Source: Nageia nagi
Lineage: Eukaryota; Pinophyta
DNA length: 64,000 bases
Direction of reading: 5' to 3'
NCBI GenBank assembly: GCA_050084985.1
Contig: JBITNC010000002.1
Coordinates: 4,154,001 to 4,218,000, forward strand
The notes beneath the pieces were generated by a model. The model worked only from the letters and a program-made list of their open reading frames with translations. It did no database searches and was not told the DNA's origin. Position numbers and translations under genes: made by a program. Positions 34,101 to 49,100 of this stretch are shown one piece after another. Positions within the stretch are counted from its first letter, which is position 1, and each line of letters begins with the position of its first letter.

Positions 34101-37100
34101 TTGAATTTTTATTAACCCATCCCAAAGGATATGGGTTTGGATGAGGTTGAGTAGTGAGTGCAAGTGATTTGACATACTTTTCTGCAATTAAGTTAGCTTG
34201 AGATCCAGAATCAAACAATGTATCAATCCTAGTTTTCTTAGCTTGCACCTTGATGTGAAAAAGTTCAATTTTCTTCTTTTCCTCATCTTCATTAGGTGTA
34301 TTATGCAAAACCATACATGCCATTTTATCATCTACATATGAACCATCTTCAATTTCCTTAGTAATAGTATTTGTTTGTTTCTTTTGACCTTTAGGTTTAG
34401 GGCGTAATTCAGGATGCAATTTCCAACATTTAGCCTCTAAATGACCTTCTTTTTGACAATGTGTACATACATCTTTAGACTTCTCTTTTTGTGTAGTAGA
34501 CGTAGTTTTCTTTTTCCCCTTTCCTTTGTTATTTTCAGAATCATTATTACTATTGTTATTGGAAGCATTTTTCTTTTTCCCATCCTTAATGAATTTTCCC
34601 CTTTCTTCTAAGTGAGTGGTTTGTACACAAACTTTATCCAAATCATTTGGATCAAATATCAATATTGTATGCCTTAAATAATTGTGCAAACCACCAATAT
34701 ACTTAAGAAGAGTATCTTGGGAATCAAGAGGAATACCTAGCATTGCAGCTTTTCTTCGGAATTCCGTAGTGTACTCTTGCACACTTTGCCCTTTGCCTTG
34801 ACGGAAAGTTTGCCATTCCATGACTGCCTTTTGTCGATAACCCAAAGGATAAAACTGATCTCTAAGCAATTGTACAAAATGGGTCCAAGAAGCAATACAA
34901 GCTTGAATTGATTCATTCTTACTTTGCAAACAACTTTCCCACCAAACAAGTGCATTACCACTCATTTTAAGAGTTGCTAATTGGATTTTATCCTCATCTC
35001 TTACAATTCTTTGAATTCTACAATATATCTCAATTTGTTTAATCCAATGGTCTAACTTCTCAGCATTCACTTCTCCAATAAAAGTAGGCAAATCAAATTT
35101 AACTTCCAATTTCAAAGGAGAACTTTGGAAAACACTATGTGTAACATCATTGTCAATTTTATTACCTTCACTAGTTTCACCTTCATTTTTCTTGTATTGT
35201 TGTTCTTGAAAGTGTTGGAATTGTAGAGACATCTTCTGGAACATTGTGGAGAGATCAGCAATTTGCTTTTCCACATTAGACCCTCCTTCATTGGCCATGG
35301 CTCCAAGCTCTCTTTGCTTCTTTAGCCAAACTCTAGAACCAATTTCTGGATCCTCCTCCACAAATTCTCCTTCTCCTTTCTTGCTTTGTGACCTGGTATA
35401 CATGCAAGAACACTTTCCAAACACCAACAACAATCTCAAAAATATAGGTTATCCCAATGATTTCAACTGCTCTGATACCAAATTTGATCCATAAACTATA
35501 AGATTAAAATTTCAATTTAACCTTTTCTAAGGATCAATTCACACGTAAAACAATTAAGTGCTTGTAAAGGAAAATCAGGAACAAATTTGTAAACACAGAG
35601 AAGAGAAAAGCATTCACCATAGAAAGAGACAAGCAAAATTATCCTGGTTCACCTAGTGTGGGATGCATCCAGCTCCAAAGCTCTCTACTATCAGTGGATG
35701 GAATCACTTTACAAGGCCTCCATGGTCCTTCAAAACCTCCTCTCACATTCACAACACACTCACAACTCTGAAAATCACAAGAACTGAAAACAACTTTCCT
35801 GAAATCCTCCTCCTCCTCTCACGCCAATTTGCTCCCCGTTTATACAATTTTGGGGGCTAAAATTGGAGAGTATTACAACTAGGAAATTCCATACAAAACC
35901 TATTTTCAGATACCCATTAACCTCCTTGATCTTCCTGTCAAATTTGGGCTCAAATGGTTGTAAAAATCTCCCCAAAATGAACTCTAAAATCGAAATTATA
36001 CGCTCACTGGATTGTTTCAGGCTTACAGAATTAACTCAGCCTAATAATAGGACCTTTGGCGAATTAAAAATCACCATAAACCTTTGAAAACACCAAAATA
36101 CATTAAAAAAACCTAAAATCGGGCGGGTGCACTGTGGTGACGACACGTGGTGCGCTTAGAGGAAGTCAACCTCCTGTTGACAGGCGGCTTGGCTGGCGAT
36201 CAGGCGCGGTTGGCGGTCAAACGTGGTCACTGCATCTCAATTCCCTGCGGGCCCCTCCGCCTCGTCACCTCCACGTGGGACTTGATCCGCCTCATCACCT
36301 CCACGCCGGCCTTGACTCCACGCAGGCTTGGTCACCTCCACGCGGTTTGGTGGGTCCCGCAAGAACATTTGAATATATATTATTTTTTTTAATCCTTTTA
36401 ATTTTTTTTTTCTCAAAATACTCAAACTGAATTAATACCATATCACTTACGGACTCGGATTCATGATCCGAAAGAAGCGTCGGAAAGCTGAAGACAAGGC
36501 GATCACAATGAACACACAGAAATGGAGAATACTGAATGTCGAAGGGATCAAAAACATAGAAAATTGCTATACAAGCCATGGAAGACAAATTGAGAAGATG
36601 AAGTTGATTGGTTTTAGTGACTCAGATTGGGGCAACAACTCAGATGATTGGAAGTCTACTTTTGGTAACTGTATCTCACTTGGACCGGGGCTAATCACTT
36701 GGAGTTCCAGTAACTCTCTTCCATCGAGGCTAGTACATTGCAGTCATTTCAACAAGAGCACAAGTCTTGTGGCTTCAAAAAGTTTTAGAGTAGATGAGAA
36801 GCAAGATGGACCTATTTTGATTTTTTGTGACAACATGAGTCCCATTCAGTTGGCAAAAAATCTAGTCTAATATAGCGAATCTAAACACTTTGATTTGAAA
36901 AATCATTTCATTCGTGACATAGTGGAGAAGAAACAAATTGCGCTAAGGTATTGTAGCATTCATGATCAATTGGTGGATGTATACATAAAATGAATGGCTA
37001 AAGATCAGTTTTTGAAGCTGAGAAACTCACTTGTGAGCCCTCTTAGCATCAAGGGGGAGAATGTTGGAAATTGACCTCAGTTGAATTGAAAATTTTGACT

Positions 37101-40100
37101 TCATTTACAATTTCTAGTTGGTTCTAATGAAACATGGTCCCCTTGATGAAATGCAAGCGCGTTTCACCTGAAACACAGTCCCTCTGATGAAACGCAAGTG
37201 CGTTTCATTTTTTGTGTGCGTAATTCCGAAATGTCAAGCCCTAGTGTATATGAGCTAAAATGTTGGTGCGTTCCTAGAGTTTTCTCTTTTCATGTTCTAG
37301 GCGTTATTTTTTGTTTGGTTTTCTAATTGTAGACATGAGACTCATTGTTTCATATTTTGGATTGTTTCTTCAATATCTAGATTGTAGTTAGACTGTTGTT
37401 TTCATTTTTGTTGAGTTAATTCAAGCATTTGATGTAATGTTATGCTATTGAAGTGAATATAGAACTCCATTATTATCCATTGTTGAGCTGGTTAATTGCT
37501 TGTATTTGCTCCATATTGTAAATATTCATTTATTTGTTTTGGTTGTAACCTTCAAGATTCACTTGCACACCTCAAATATTTACAAATATTTAAATCTCAT
37601 GAATCTCCTTAATTCAACCCTTATCTCCCAAGATAACCTTTTATACCCAACATTTCTTGACAATTGAGGGTGAAAGAAAAGAAAGAAAGAAATATATTAA
37701 TGTCCATGGGTGACCAAAAACGGTCAATAGGACTAGAAATTACAAAGATGAAAAAGTAGTCCATCATGACGTTAAAGAAAGGTCCATCCTTATGCCAAAA
37801 TAAAATAAACTAATAAAAGTTGATTAAACTCATACGAGAGGGATCAAAACCCTAACAAGGGAAGAAACGACCTTGCGATGGTCAAAAGGGGATTGTCCCC
37901 TTGAGCTTGGGGGGCATTTGTTCAACTAGGGAGGGGGGGCTACTGCTCGTTGTGTGTTGTGAGTGTGATGTCATTGGTGGGGGAAGAAGGATGAGATTCA
38001 TGGAATCCTTTTGGGTGCTTAGGCGTCCTAAAGGTGTCTTCTGATGCAACATGTAGTAGGATGATGAGGATAGTCCTCCCTTTGTCTTTTACAAGCTCTC
38101 TCCATTGAAGAGGCTTGAAAGAAAGATGTAATATGAAAAGCCGTTGTGAAGTGCTGAGAGTGGGATAGTAGGCAATTTCACAGAAGGAAGGCCTCTTGAA
38201 TGTAAAGGGCTAAGTAACGACGATCGAGGTATTGAAAGAAGATGGATAATGAATCTTGTGCATCTCAAAATAAACAATGATAATGGCCTCAAATTTCATA
38301 ATAGATTGAGCATTGGAAGATGAAATGATCCTCAAACTCGGTCTCAAGTTAGCATAGATGAGAAACTTATGGATCATGCGCTAGATGGTGGTTAGTCTCC
38401 ACTCTCAACTAATGCGAGAAAACCCTAAGTTTTCCGAGAAACATCCTCAACTCCTAAGGTAGGTGTAAGTTGATGTACCCAAGGTGGAGGATCAACCCTC
38501 TATCAATCACAAGAAATTGTTGAGAGTAGTGGGCCAACTTAGGCATGAGATGATGCTCAAGTGTTACCCAAGTAGTTTGTATGAAAGCCTTGTAGATTGT
38601 TTCTTTGATCTATGTCAAAGAATCTCATGGTGGATTAGAAGAGCTCTCTTGGGGCGTAGTTACCTTGTCATGAAAGAAACCAAAGCTTTGCAACATCTCA
38701 ATAGCCTTAGCAAACCAACACCAACGAAATCCCTAAGCAAGAAGATTGATCAAGAAAGCTAGATCCCTAGAGGGAAGCCTAATTGTAACTCCTTTTGGGC
38801 TTGATAACTATGTAAGTAGTAAAGAAAAAGGACCATAGAAGAAAAACAACCCAAATCTAGAGGGGCTTAACTGAACTCCGAACTCTGCAAACATGGTGAG
38901 GTGGGGGATTGTCCTCTTGCTCTGAATGGAGTGAGATAACATACTGACCAAGGTCCTCTCCATTGAAGCCCAATCTAGTCTCAGGTTGGGGCCCCATACC
39001 TCTACCCCATAAAGTATTGTGGGTGTAACCATGGTCTGGAAGAGCCAGAGCTTGGACGAAATATCCTGAAAATGTAGCTGGAAGCACTATTTCTCTAGAG
39101 TAGAAATTGATACATATCCTCTATGAACTCTCAATGGGGTTACCACCCTCATGGAGAATTTGGGGTCAGAGAAGAGTATTCCCAAGTAGGTGTAGGAGGT
39201 GGCGGTCTTAACAATACTAGCCTAGACAATGATCTAAGTTTACTACAAAGTGATCCTTGAAACATTGAAGGCTACAACCTACATTTTTCTATGATTCACG
39301 ACTAGCTCCAGTTTGGTACTGAAAGAGTCCAAAGTGTCCATCAAAACCTGTAAGTCCTTTGATGTGTGAGAAAGTAAACCTATATCATCAACAAAGAGGA
39401 GGATGGGAACCCGATTGTAATGTAGGAGGTAACCAATCTTAGGGTCAGTGGTCTCTAGGATGTAGGACTCTAGCTCTTCAATGTAATGCACAAAAAAAGT
39501 CGGAGAGAGAAGGAAACCCTGCTTCACTTCGATCGTGCTCAAACTGCTGTTCGAGAGGCCCTTGGTGCTATAGACTCGACATGACAAAGTCTTGTAGAGA
39601 GTCGATTTGGCTAAGAGGCCAATCTCAACAACTCCCATTGCTAAAGACTATCCATAAGCTTGTGTTGTGGAATTGTATCAAAGGCCTTCCTAAAGTTTAC
39701 AAAGCAACAAAAGACGAGGGTCTTCTAGAATTTGGCCTCCTCAATAATAGCGTTGAGACTAAAAATATGGTCAGAAGTGTGATAATATCTACAAAAACCT
39801 GCTTGATCTCATGCTTTGAAACCTCTATGTCTCCCATTTGGGAGATTTCCTCTAGGATGGTGGCATATAACTCGGTTAGTTGGGGTCATTGGATTTAAAG
39901 ATGGGATGGATGATGTTTGAGGTTCAAGGTGTGAGATCTTCACTTACGCTAATTATATTTAACAATATGAAGCCATAGCCCTAGGATCCTTTAGGTGTTG
40001 TATCTATTATGAAATTCAAAGAAGATACTATTGCTTGTTTAGAAACTTACGAGGTTTATTAGGTACCTTTTTTGCTATCTTGACCAAAGATGCTTGGTTT

Positions 40101-43100
40101 TGTACCTTAGGGAGACAATTACTAATAAGCGCCACATTATGAGGTATCATTCTAGATTGATCATTTTGTTCTTCTCTCATGTTGATTAAGAGAGACCGGA
40201 GAGACGTTATCTCTCCTCTAATGTTGCTACTAGAGTTGTGATCTGTCCTAGCAAGAACAGCTTCTCCCTCTCGTTCACGATTCAAGACATCTGGACCAAC
40301 TAGCATTTTCATATTCTTATCTTCTACAAGATCTTTGGTATGGGATGGAAATAAAATCTTAGGCTGTCATCATGTAGGTCTTTCCAGTGTTTGCCCAATC
40401 AGGTTTACTTAGTTGTGGCCACTGTCCAACAAGAATAGTCTGATTATGTCTGCTCTTTTGGGTTGATTCATGATGATAATGTGTCCTCTACTCTTCAACA
40501 CTTCAACATACAGATCCGCCTTTGCCTTATACATTTCTATCCTGGAGTTATCACATGTTAACAGTTCTTTTATATTGCTTAAATTCAGTTTTGGTTCCAT
40601 TTCAATTTTTAGACTTTCGATTCAGAGCTACTTTTGGGCTTCTACACTTTTTTCCTTTTTTGAACATGCATTTTCTTTTCAAATCCTATTGATCTATTTT
40701 GGTCATCAGTGAACATTTATTTATTTTTTTCATTGTTCTACCAATTGGTACTTATGTGTGTATACTCCCACTTGTTCTTTATCGGATATTTAAAATCAAA
40801 GAAGGTAAATTTGTTGAACTACTTGATGAATGTCAACCAATGTGGGATCACAAGTTTCGCAGCTTCAAATAAACAAGCTGAAGTTGATATTAAAGATTAA
40901 AAACATTAGCTGATCATCATAGAGGTAGTCTTGATAAGTTACCTAGACCAAGGGAATTCTTCATGTTTTGCCTAATTCTTTGTTATTCATTTTTCAAATG
41001 ATTTAGGAATAGTTTATAAGGAAAATGTAGAAATATTTCTCACAACTCTTCCTAGTTCATGTGGGTTTACAAGATCTTTTTGGAAATGTTAATTGAATAT
41101 GTTAAAAAACGTTTGTTTTTATGTTGCAGGCAATACCACCTATAATCAGGTCTGCATTGGGACGTGACACTTGGGTGACTGTATTATGTAAGAAGCTCAA
41201 GGAATGGTGGTTCTGGGTAGGTTATAGGCATGGTATGGAATGTTTTTGAGGTCTGCTGATATAGTTGTGAAATTGAGGGACATGAACTTTGTTTATGTGC
41301 TTTTCTATATAGGTGGCGGAAGGGGAACTTCCAATTATTATATCACATGGGTGAGCATTTTAGTTTCGACTATATATATTATCCATCTTTATGGATTTCA
41401 TTTCTTGCTGGAATGTAATGGAGATGATATTTGCAGAGAGGAGATTGTGGCATACAAAGAACTTGATCCTGGTGACCGAGTGTTGATTTTGAAAGCACTC
41501 TGTGAGGTTCGTGTTCAGGTATAAATCATTTCTGCATTGGCAATTCTTCTAGTGGATCATTGCTGCATACTTGATGAGTATGGAGAAATTTGTATGGTTC
41601 TTTTATTGTACATTTTCTACTGCCTTCTTACTAACTAAGGAGGGTACATGCTGTTTTGGCATATTATGGTTTCACTTATGATAGCAACAAGACATTCTGC
41701 GGTTTATAGATGATTCTTTAAAACATGGAATCATGCTTTCAACCTTTAGAAAGGAGCGAATGGGGGGTGATGCACATGGAACGTCCTTCTGGTAAAACAT
41801 GCATTATTTTTTGATTCTTCATCTTCTTTGTAGTTTTTTGCAGTTAATTACTTTTACTATTGATTTCTTTGTTAGATAGTGTTTATAGAGAGTGAGTCCC
41901 ATAAATCTAAAACATTTTTGTTGGGTTCAACCTAAGGTACGAGGGTGATTCCATTCTTGGGCATCGCTTATACAGAGAAATTCGGAAGATTGAGATTAAA
42001 AACAAAGTGAAGAGTGCAGATTATTTGTCATTGCCAATTGTGACATTTCAGTGGGAAACTGTTGCGACTAATTTCGATGAGTTCCAGGCAGTAGCTGTAA
42101 GTTGTTCAAAGTAGAGATTTATTTCCTATTGAGTTTTTATCATTTATTGTATCCTTTATAATGATAATGGTGAACATTATTGCATTTTTCCTTGTCATAA
42201 ATCGGTAACTCTGTTGCATTAGATCTCTAGAAAGACCAAAATTAGAAAATGAAAAGATAAGTAATAACCACATTAGATCTCTAGTATGTTGAATACCATA
42301 TTTGTATTCATGTACATTGAAAAGATAAGTAATAACCACATTAGCTCAGGACTCTGGAACCTGCCACTCATTGGCTCTGTCATTGTTCTGTCTGAAAGCA
42401 GCATTTGTGTTGTACCTGCTGGCAAGTCCTTGCTTGTTCATTCCATTCTTAATAATCTTTTCATTATCCTTTAGGGTGTAATGTTTCAAATTTGCCAGTT
42501 TGTGAATCTCATCGATTATGTATCAACCTCTAGAGGTGATTCACTCTTACAAATACTTAGATATTAATATTAATTACAAACTAAATTGTAATCTCAGTGT
42601 TGAAAAAAGAATATTTGCCAAATGGAAAACATTTTTTGGTTTGGAAAATAATTGGAAAAATACAGAATTTTGGAACTAAGAAAATTAAACTCTTTTCTCC
42701 AGCCTTGTAACTGCAATAATCCTCTATGGTTGTGAAATTTGGGGGGGGGGAAGCATTTCTCGAGAAACATGGAACAAAATAGAGTAAATTAAAAACAATT
42801 AATTATTTATAATTTCAAAATTAAAAGTAATACACCATAACTTACCCTTCTTGTGGAGTTTGGGCTACTTTCTATTGACAGCGAAACTTTAATACAATAT
42901 ATTATAGACAATTATAAATTAACAAAGTTAGATCATCATAGGCTCCCTGTTATTGCCCAACAAACATGTCTAACCCATCTACGTCTTAAAAGAGGCTGGC
43001 TAAAAGACACTGATAAGTGGCTGGATTTTTGAAGCATACACAATAATATAACCCTTTCAGACAATGACAACTTAAAATTACAAATTGCAAATTGAGTAAT

Positions 43101-46100
43101 TGAAAGTTTTTTGAGCGAGGATAATATAAAAAATAAAAAAGCTAGCCTATTATAAAAACATTACCAACCCAAAACTTGAATAGATCCTACTATTTTAAGA
43201 TGCATCATATTTTAATTCAGGATTCCACAAGGCCCTGGGAATGGGAGAATGAACAGGGAACGGGGAGGTCATTTTTAGGGAATGCCCTAGGCATATTCAG
43301 ATTTTTGAAATTTCATTGTTTCAAAACTTGTGTACAAAACTTGGAACTGAAATTAGAAATTCAAGAATGAATTAGAATATCTAAATGAGCCATAATCAAT
43401 GATCATTAGACATAATGTCAATGTATCATTAAGTCTGAATCAGTCTAGTACATAATGATAGATGTGAAATCAGAAATACTGAAGTCTGAAATGAGAAATC
43501 ATAGTAGGAAAACTATAAAACTAAATATTAAAACAGTAAAATTAAATGAAGTCTTTCTTGTCTTTACTGTTGTCGTTCTCTTCCTTATTGCTGTCTTTCT
43601 TCTTGGCTGCTGTCAAAGAGTGTTTGGGTGAGTAAAAATGAAGTGGTTTGTATGTTTGCATGTTTTTATAATGTCAATTTTAGAGTTTGGGAGAAGGGGG
43701 TGGGTGGAGACATAAGTGGGACCCACTCCATCTAATTTTTGACTTTATTTTTTAATGTTTAGGTCACTTCCTTGAGGTGATCTTGGAAACATCTTGGCCA
43801 TTCTCCAAAAATAGGGAACACTCAGAAAACAATCTAACAGGCATATTCATATTCCCAAAATAGGAGAACACTTCCTCTAGGGAGGAACATGTTCTCGTGG
43901 AATCCTGTTTTTTATCATATAAGAATAGTGTTTTCCAACCTACTGAGAATGCTTCTCTTAACAGAAAAAAGCAATTAGACATGTGTAAAGGATTAAAATA
44001 TTGAATAGCACCCGTAGCACATTAAAGGCATGTGGAAATGGCAAAAGCATGATGTAGTTTATTACCATCATAATGACAACTGTAAGGACCCAAATCAGAT
44101 GATTATCTGTGATAGAACATTGCTACAATGCCAAATATTAACTCTATTTCAGAAACACTGCAGACAACTACAAAGACTTAAATCATTTGATTATGCATGT
44201 TAAAACATTGCTGCAATTGCAAACCAGAAATATTTGAGAGAGCCCCGTTATTATAAACTTAGAAAAACAAAAGTTAATAATTAAGCGTCTGGATGCTATA
44301 GTTCTACCAGTGTTCATTAAAGAGCACATGCATAGTGAATCAATTTGGTGCTATCTATTTTATGTCCAATTTTATAATGTTTAAAAGAAGGAAGAGAAAA
44401 ATTTGTTATATCATTTTATTTTGGCTCTGTTTTGTGCAATAACAGAAGTATTTTCCAAGAGTTGAATAAGAACTTGAACTTTCTAATACATGTATTATCT
44501 GAGAGTGATTTAGTAGAGGATGAGTTGAGATTGTGTCTTACATTTATCTGCAAGTCCTTCTATTAGGCATTTTTAGCTTGCTGTGAGAAAGGAAGTAAGC
44601 AAGACTAAAATACAAGAAAGCAAGACTACAAATAGCTAGAGCTAAACCATTCTGAATAACATGTGACAATTATCAATGCAAATAGCTTAAATGTTGTGAG
44701 TGGAGTCTTTCTTATCCTATGGGAGCGAGGATGGCATAGGAGACTCTAGCAACACCTATGAGGGAAGTCATGGCCGCACAAATATATCATTACTATCAAT
44801 CTGCATATTATTATCATCTAAAGGGTGTGGTTCCCCTGATGCTCAAGATAAGACTATAGGAGGGGGTTATCAATGAGTGGTTTTAATTATTCTTGCAATG
44901 TTAATGGCATGAGAATAATTGACATATGGATGTAGAGTAGGCATATATCTCATTTGATGTTCACCCCTACGCTAGAGTTCTAGTTATTTCCAACAAGGAT
45001 AGAAATTTGTATGACATAGTCTTTGTGTAGAGATGTATAGCGGGGAAGGTGTCATCCATTGTGTATCTCTCCGTCTAGAGGACTTTTATGGTGCAAGGAT
45101 GTATGATTATACTCTCCTTGCTCATCATGAGATGCAAAGTCTGATGTCCCATTTTTCAGTTCCCCTTGTGTACATAGGTGTGGTGTGGTATGTGATTTGT
45201 ATTTTTATTGTTTTGTGCCCAAGTGTGGAAGAAAACACTAAAATAAAAATAAAACTAGTAAGAAGGAGAAATAAGGGTCATGTGTTGGGAGAAATAATAT
45301 TATTTTTTAAGTTATAATGGGCACCTCGTAAATAGTCAACGGAAATTATAACATTTCTCCTATATAAAGAGGACTTGCGGCTCATTTACGTTATGTTAGA
45401 TATTATTTCTTTTCTACTTGGTGTAATTGGCTGAGAAGCTAATACCCTTTTCTCTTGTGGATGAAAGCTTGCAAGAGAAGTTCTTGTGGACAGAAACCCT
45501 AGGTCTTGAGGAGGTAAATCCATTTCAGGGTTTACATTTGTGCATCAACTTCAGATTGAGGAGCTTTCAAGATTGATTCAGCCAGCTAGGGCACGTTAAG
45601 AGACCAGCAGCTGGACATCCCACCTATGTGGGCCTATTTGATCTCTTATTACGAAATTTGATGAATGTTCAGCCAATTTAATGTTTGGGAGGCAGCATCC
45701 CATCATTCAGGTCTAATTTGGCATACTCTATACAGATTTTTGGTTAGCGTTTGGGCCATTTTCAGCCACATTCTTAATCAGCAGTGTGACATCCTACTAT
45801 GTGAGGCATAATTCATAGTTTCTATTGCCTATTCAGCTGGACGTCATCCTATGGGAGGTATTTAGAGGTTATTAACAGCAGACAGAGATATATAAAGGCA
45901 GAGTACAGCCATGTTCAATTCTATATTTATTGATCTGTGAGTTGCAATCTTGTATGTATTTGTCTTCATTGATCAATAAAATCAGTGTTTTTGGTATAAA
46001 TCAATTATGTTTCCAATGGCCATTATGATAAATGAATGGATCTGAGTTTTATTTGGTTGATTCAAATATATTTGTATTAGATTTGGTTGATTTCATAGCT

Positions 46101-49100
46101 AGGATAGAAAACACTAAAAGGGGACATTTCACAAAGTACATGTAGGTAAATCTACAAGGATGAAAGATGATCTTGAAGACGCTCATAGGATGAAGAGGCT
46201 TTTGGAAAACTTTGCCTAGACAATGTATTGCAAGATGAACCCCACATCAAAGAAGGCAATTTTAAACTTGTTTCAAATGTGATCAATAAACATGCCTCAA
46301 AATTAGGCCCTTAGGACCATAAAGGACTGTAGGTTTGATGGTACAATCAAAGAAACACATCTTAGTAGGAATGTCGTGGAAATGTATATGGAAACATCAA
46401 TTTTCCGAAGTTGAGTGTGAAGCATGCCTTTGCAAAAATGCGACCATGTAATGGGCTTCAAATGAAGGACTGACCCATAAATTGAACTCCCAGTCAGGTG
46501 TAGAATGCATTTTGTGTTATTGCCCCCATTTGTATAATAGTTGGAACTTACATACTAACCATACTTTTGCTTAAGGTTAACTATCAGTCGGTGAAGTCAC
46601 AAAAGGAGCAAGAGCATCCATTGTAGTAAGCCTATAGGGATTATGCAAGAACCATATCATCAACAATGAGTAATATAGCAGTTAGAATGTGATGCAATAG
46701 GCAGTCATCATCCATGAGTGTGCTAGCAAATAAAACTTAAAGCATGTCAATGAAATATAGAAAATGGTGGGGGAAAGGGAATTATGTTTCAACTCCAATA
46801 GTACTCTTGATCTCATTAGAATCCAGGAATAAATTTCTTGGATGGAGAATTAAAGCCATAAAAATTAAACTCCATTCTTTGAACATTATTAGAGACTAAG
46901 ATTCAGATATTAGTAGGGCCTCGGTTTCCATTGTTGATGTTATTTGTGCACAAAGGGATAAATATAATTATAATGATCCGTACTCATTAATAAAACAACC
47001 TAAACTTAGACAAGTAAAATTAGAATTTACGTCCGATTCACATATTTATGACATAATGAGCAATACACTACTGCTCATTCTGATGATGTGTTTCATATCT
47101 TGAATGCAAAATATCTACTTAATAGTTTTTAACTTTGCAAGATACCCACCAAAAAACTTACAAATTCTTTTAGTGTAATTCCTGGGCATTTCTTTCAACA
47201 TTGTTGCTGTTTTATCTCATCTTCTATTTGTGCGTTTTTTTTGTTGCCTAGATATGACTTCATGTAATCACTTGACGAGGATTTAGTGGCTCTTGTTTGC
47301 TGGAGGCCGCAATATGAGTAGATGCAAAATCTGCCTTTTGTTATGATCTTTTTAAATGTTTTGTGCAGGAAAAGCTTGTTTCAAGCAGAAATAAGATGGA
47401 AGCTGGGATTGGAAAGAAACTGAAGAATGATATTCTTCTAGAGCTTGAAACAATTCATAAGGTGACTTTTTTATACAATGCAACCCAAATGAAATAAAGA
47501 TCAGTTTACACCAACTAATGATGTCTTTAAGATAAAATAATAGTTACTACTTAGTTGGTAGATCAAACACATGCTATGGATGCCAAATTTATTTTCAGTA
47601 ATTTGTGTTTTCTTTGTAAATGTTAGACCAAAGACCTGTAAAACTTGCATTTGATTTTCTTTGTGTTTTGTACACTGATTTAGAAATATGAACATCATCT
47701 ACGTTTTTGTTGAATGCTATTTTTCCACTTTTGTCACAGAGAAAGGAACGTGCATTGAAAAAAAGGCAGAGGCAAGCTCTCCATCTCGATAACTTTTTAG
47801 GTGCTCAAGGACCATCTCCAGGCCGCTCTCTCCGTAATCGTAAACCTGTTACATACACGTTTGGTATGCAAATTGATCTGTGATATGCATATTGCACTTA
47901 ATTCAATAATCATCCTTATGGAATCGAGATTTGAATGTTAACATTGTTAAAAGTTATTTCTGTCTCTTTGATTCAATTAATCCTGATAAACTCCATTTCA
48001 GATTTTCAACTATGTAATCCTATACCCTTGTTTAAATAATCAGATAATATTAGCATGACCATACATCAAGTAATATATATTCTTGGCAGTCCATATCAAA
48101 ATGGCAAAAACATTTGCAGTCCAGTTCATGCATTTTGAACTTCTTATTACATTAAACTTTTGATAAATGGTGCATCTATCTAGCCCGGTTGAGTTGGAAT
48201 ACAAGGGGTAGCTTGGAAAAACTATAATTCACTTCTACTTTGGTTCTTACTTTGCATTTCTTAGGGATTATTAAATTTGTTGGAGCCAAAATTGTAGCAA
48301 AGCCTATACACTATTTATACTATACAAGAAGATGATTTACATGATAAAGGTTTAGCATTGTCTTTTTTTCCCCACAAACCAATAGTCTTGTTTATCAGCC
48401 TAAGGTAATATCCAGAGATACTATGTGCCATTGACCAAATCGTATATTGGATGATTAATTGTGTTCTACATCAACCTTTAGAGAAGGTTCCTTTGGAGAG
48501 AGTGGAAAATAATAAAGAGTTGAAAAGGCTAAGAATAAGAAAAACCAGAAGCAAATCGATAGCACAAGCAACTCACTCCGATGCAGGGGGAGTTGGACAA
48601 TATCCAGCTAACAGCCACATATTTAACAAAACTAACACCCAATCAACAAAATAATCATCTTCTAACAGACACAGTCACCAATTCTAATAGAAGCATAAAT
48701 ATTAACATCTATATTGATTATTTTGACCTAATAGAAGCTAATAGACTCACAATTGAAGGAGGTCAAACAACTCTGAATTGTATTGATTGAAAAAGCAAGC
48801 CATTTTATAAAAGCAGAAACACTAAAAGATCCGACCTTTGATACAAGGATCTCAATTCCCTTTTATAATGTTTGCAATGTTAAAAATAAAATTCAAATAC
48901 TATAATTACAACAGTTCTGGTGCATTGAGGATGCATGGTGGATATAATAGTATACAACTAAAAATACAACTTATGACACAAAGCATGTCTAGAACTTCAA
49001 TTATGCTGATTGCTGGTCTCTGCAATTCCATCTATTCGTGCTGATCTGCATGCCTTGGGTCTTCCGTTGTCCTCCAATTAGCTTATTCGTATGCATCGAA

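Larger units (their letters stand above)
29474..36550 (-). mobile_element. Nearly complete Ty3/gypsy retrotransposon in intron 2
   Basis: LTRs at 29474-30876 and 35485-36550 (TGATCC...GGATCA) flank gag-protease, reverse transcriptase-RNase H and integrase frames on the minus strand. Exact AAAAC duplications lie at 29469-29473 and 36551-36555. An exact iMet primer site and a polypurine tract sit inside the right and left LTRs respectively. The element is antisense to the host gene. It has stops between gag-protease and reverse transcriptase, a frameshift in RNase H and a stop near the integrase end, so it is probably not autonomous. Its proteins are the best-preserved relatives of the old element at 7516-20300. 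Confidence 0.96.

Noticed and set aside
41691-41791. Alternative acceptor for exon 6 at the AG ending 41690
   Set aside because: Using it puts TAG in frame within six codons. The GATAG acceptor at 41684 keeps the conserved DILRFIDDSLKHG reading.
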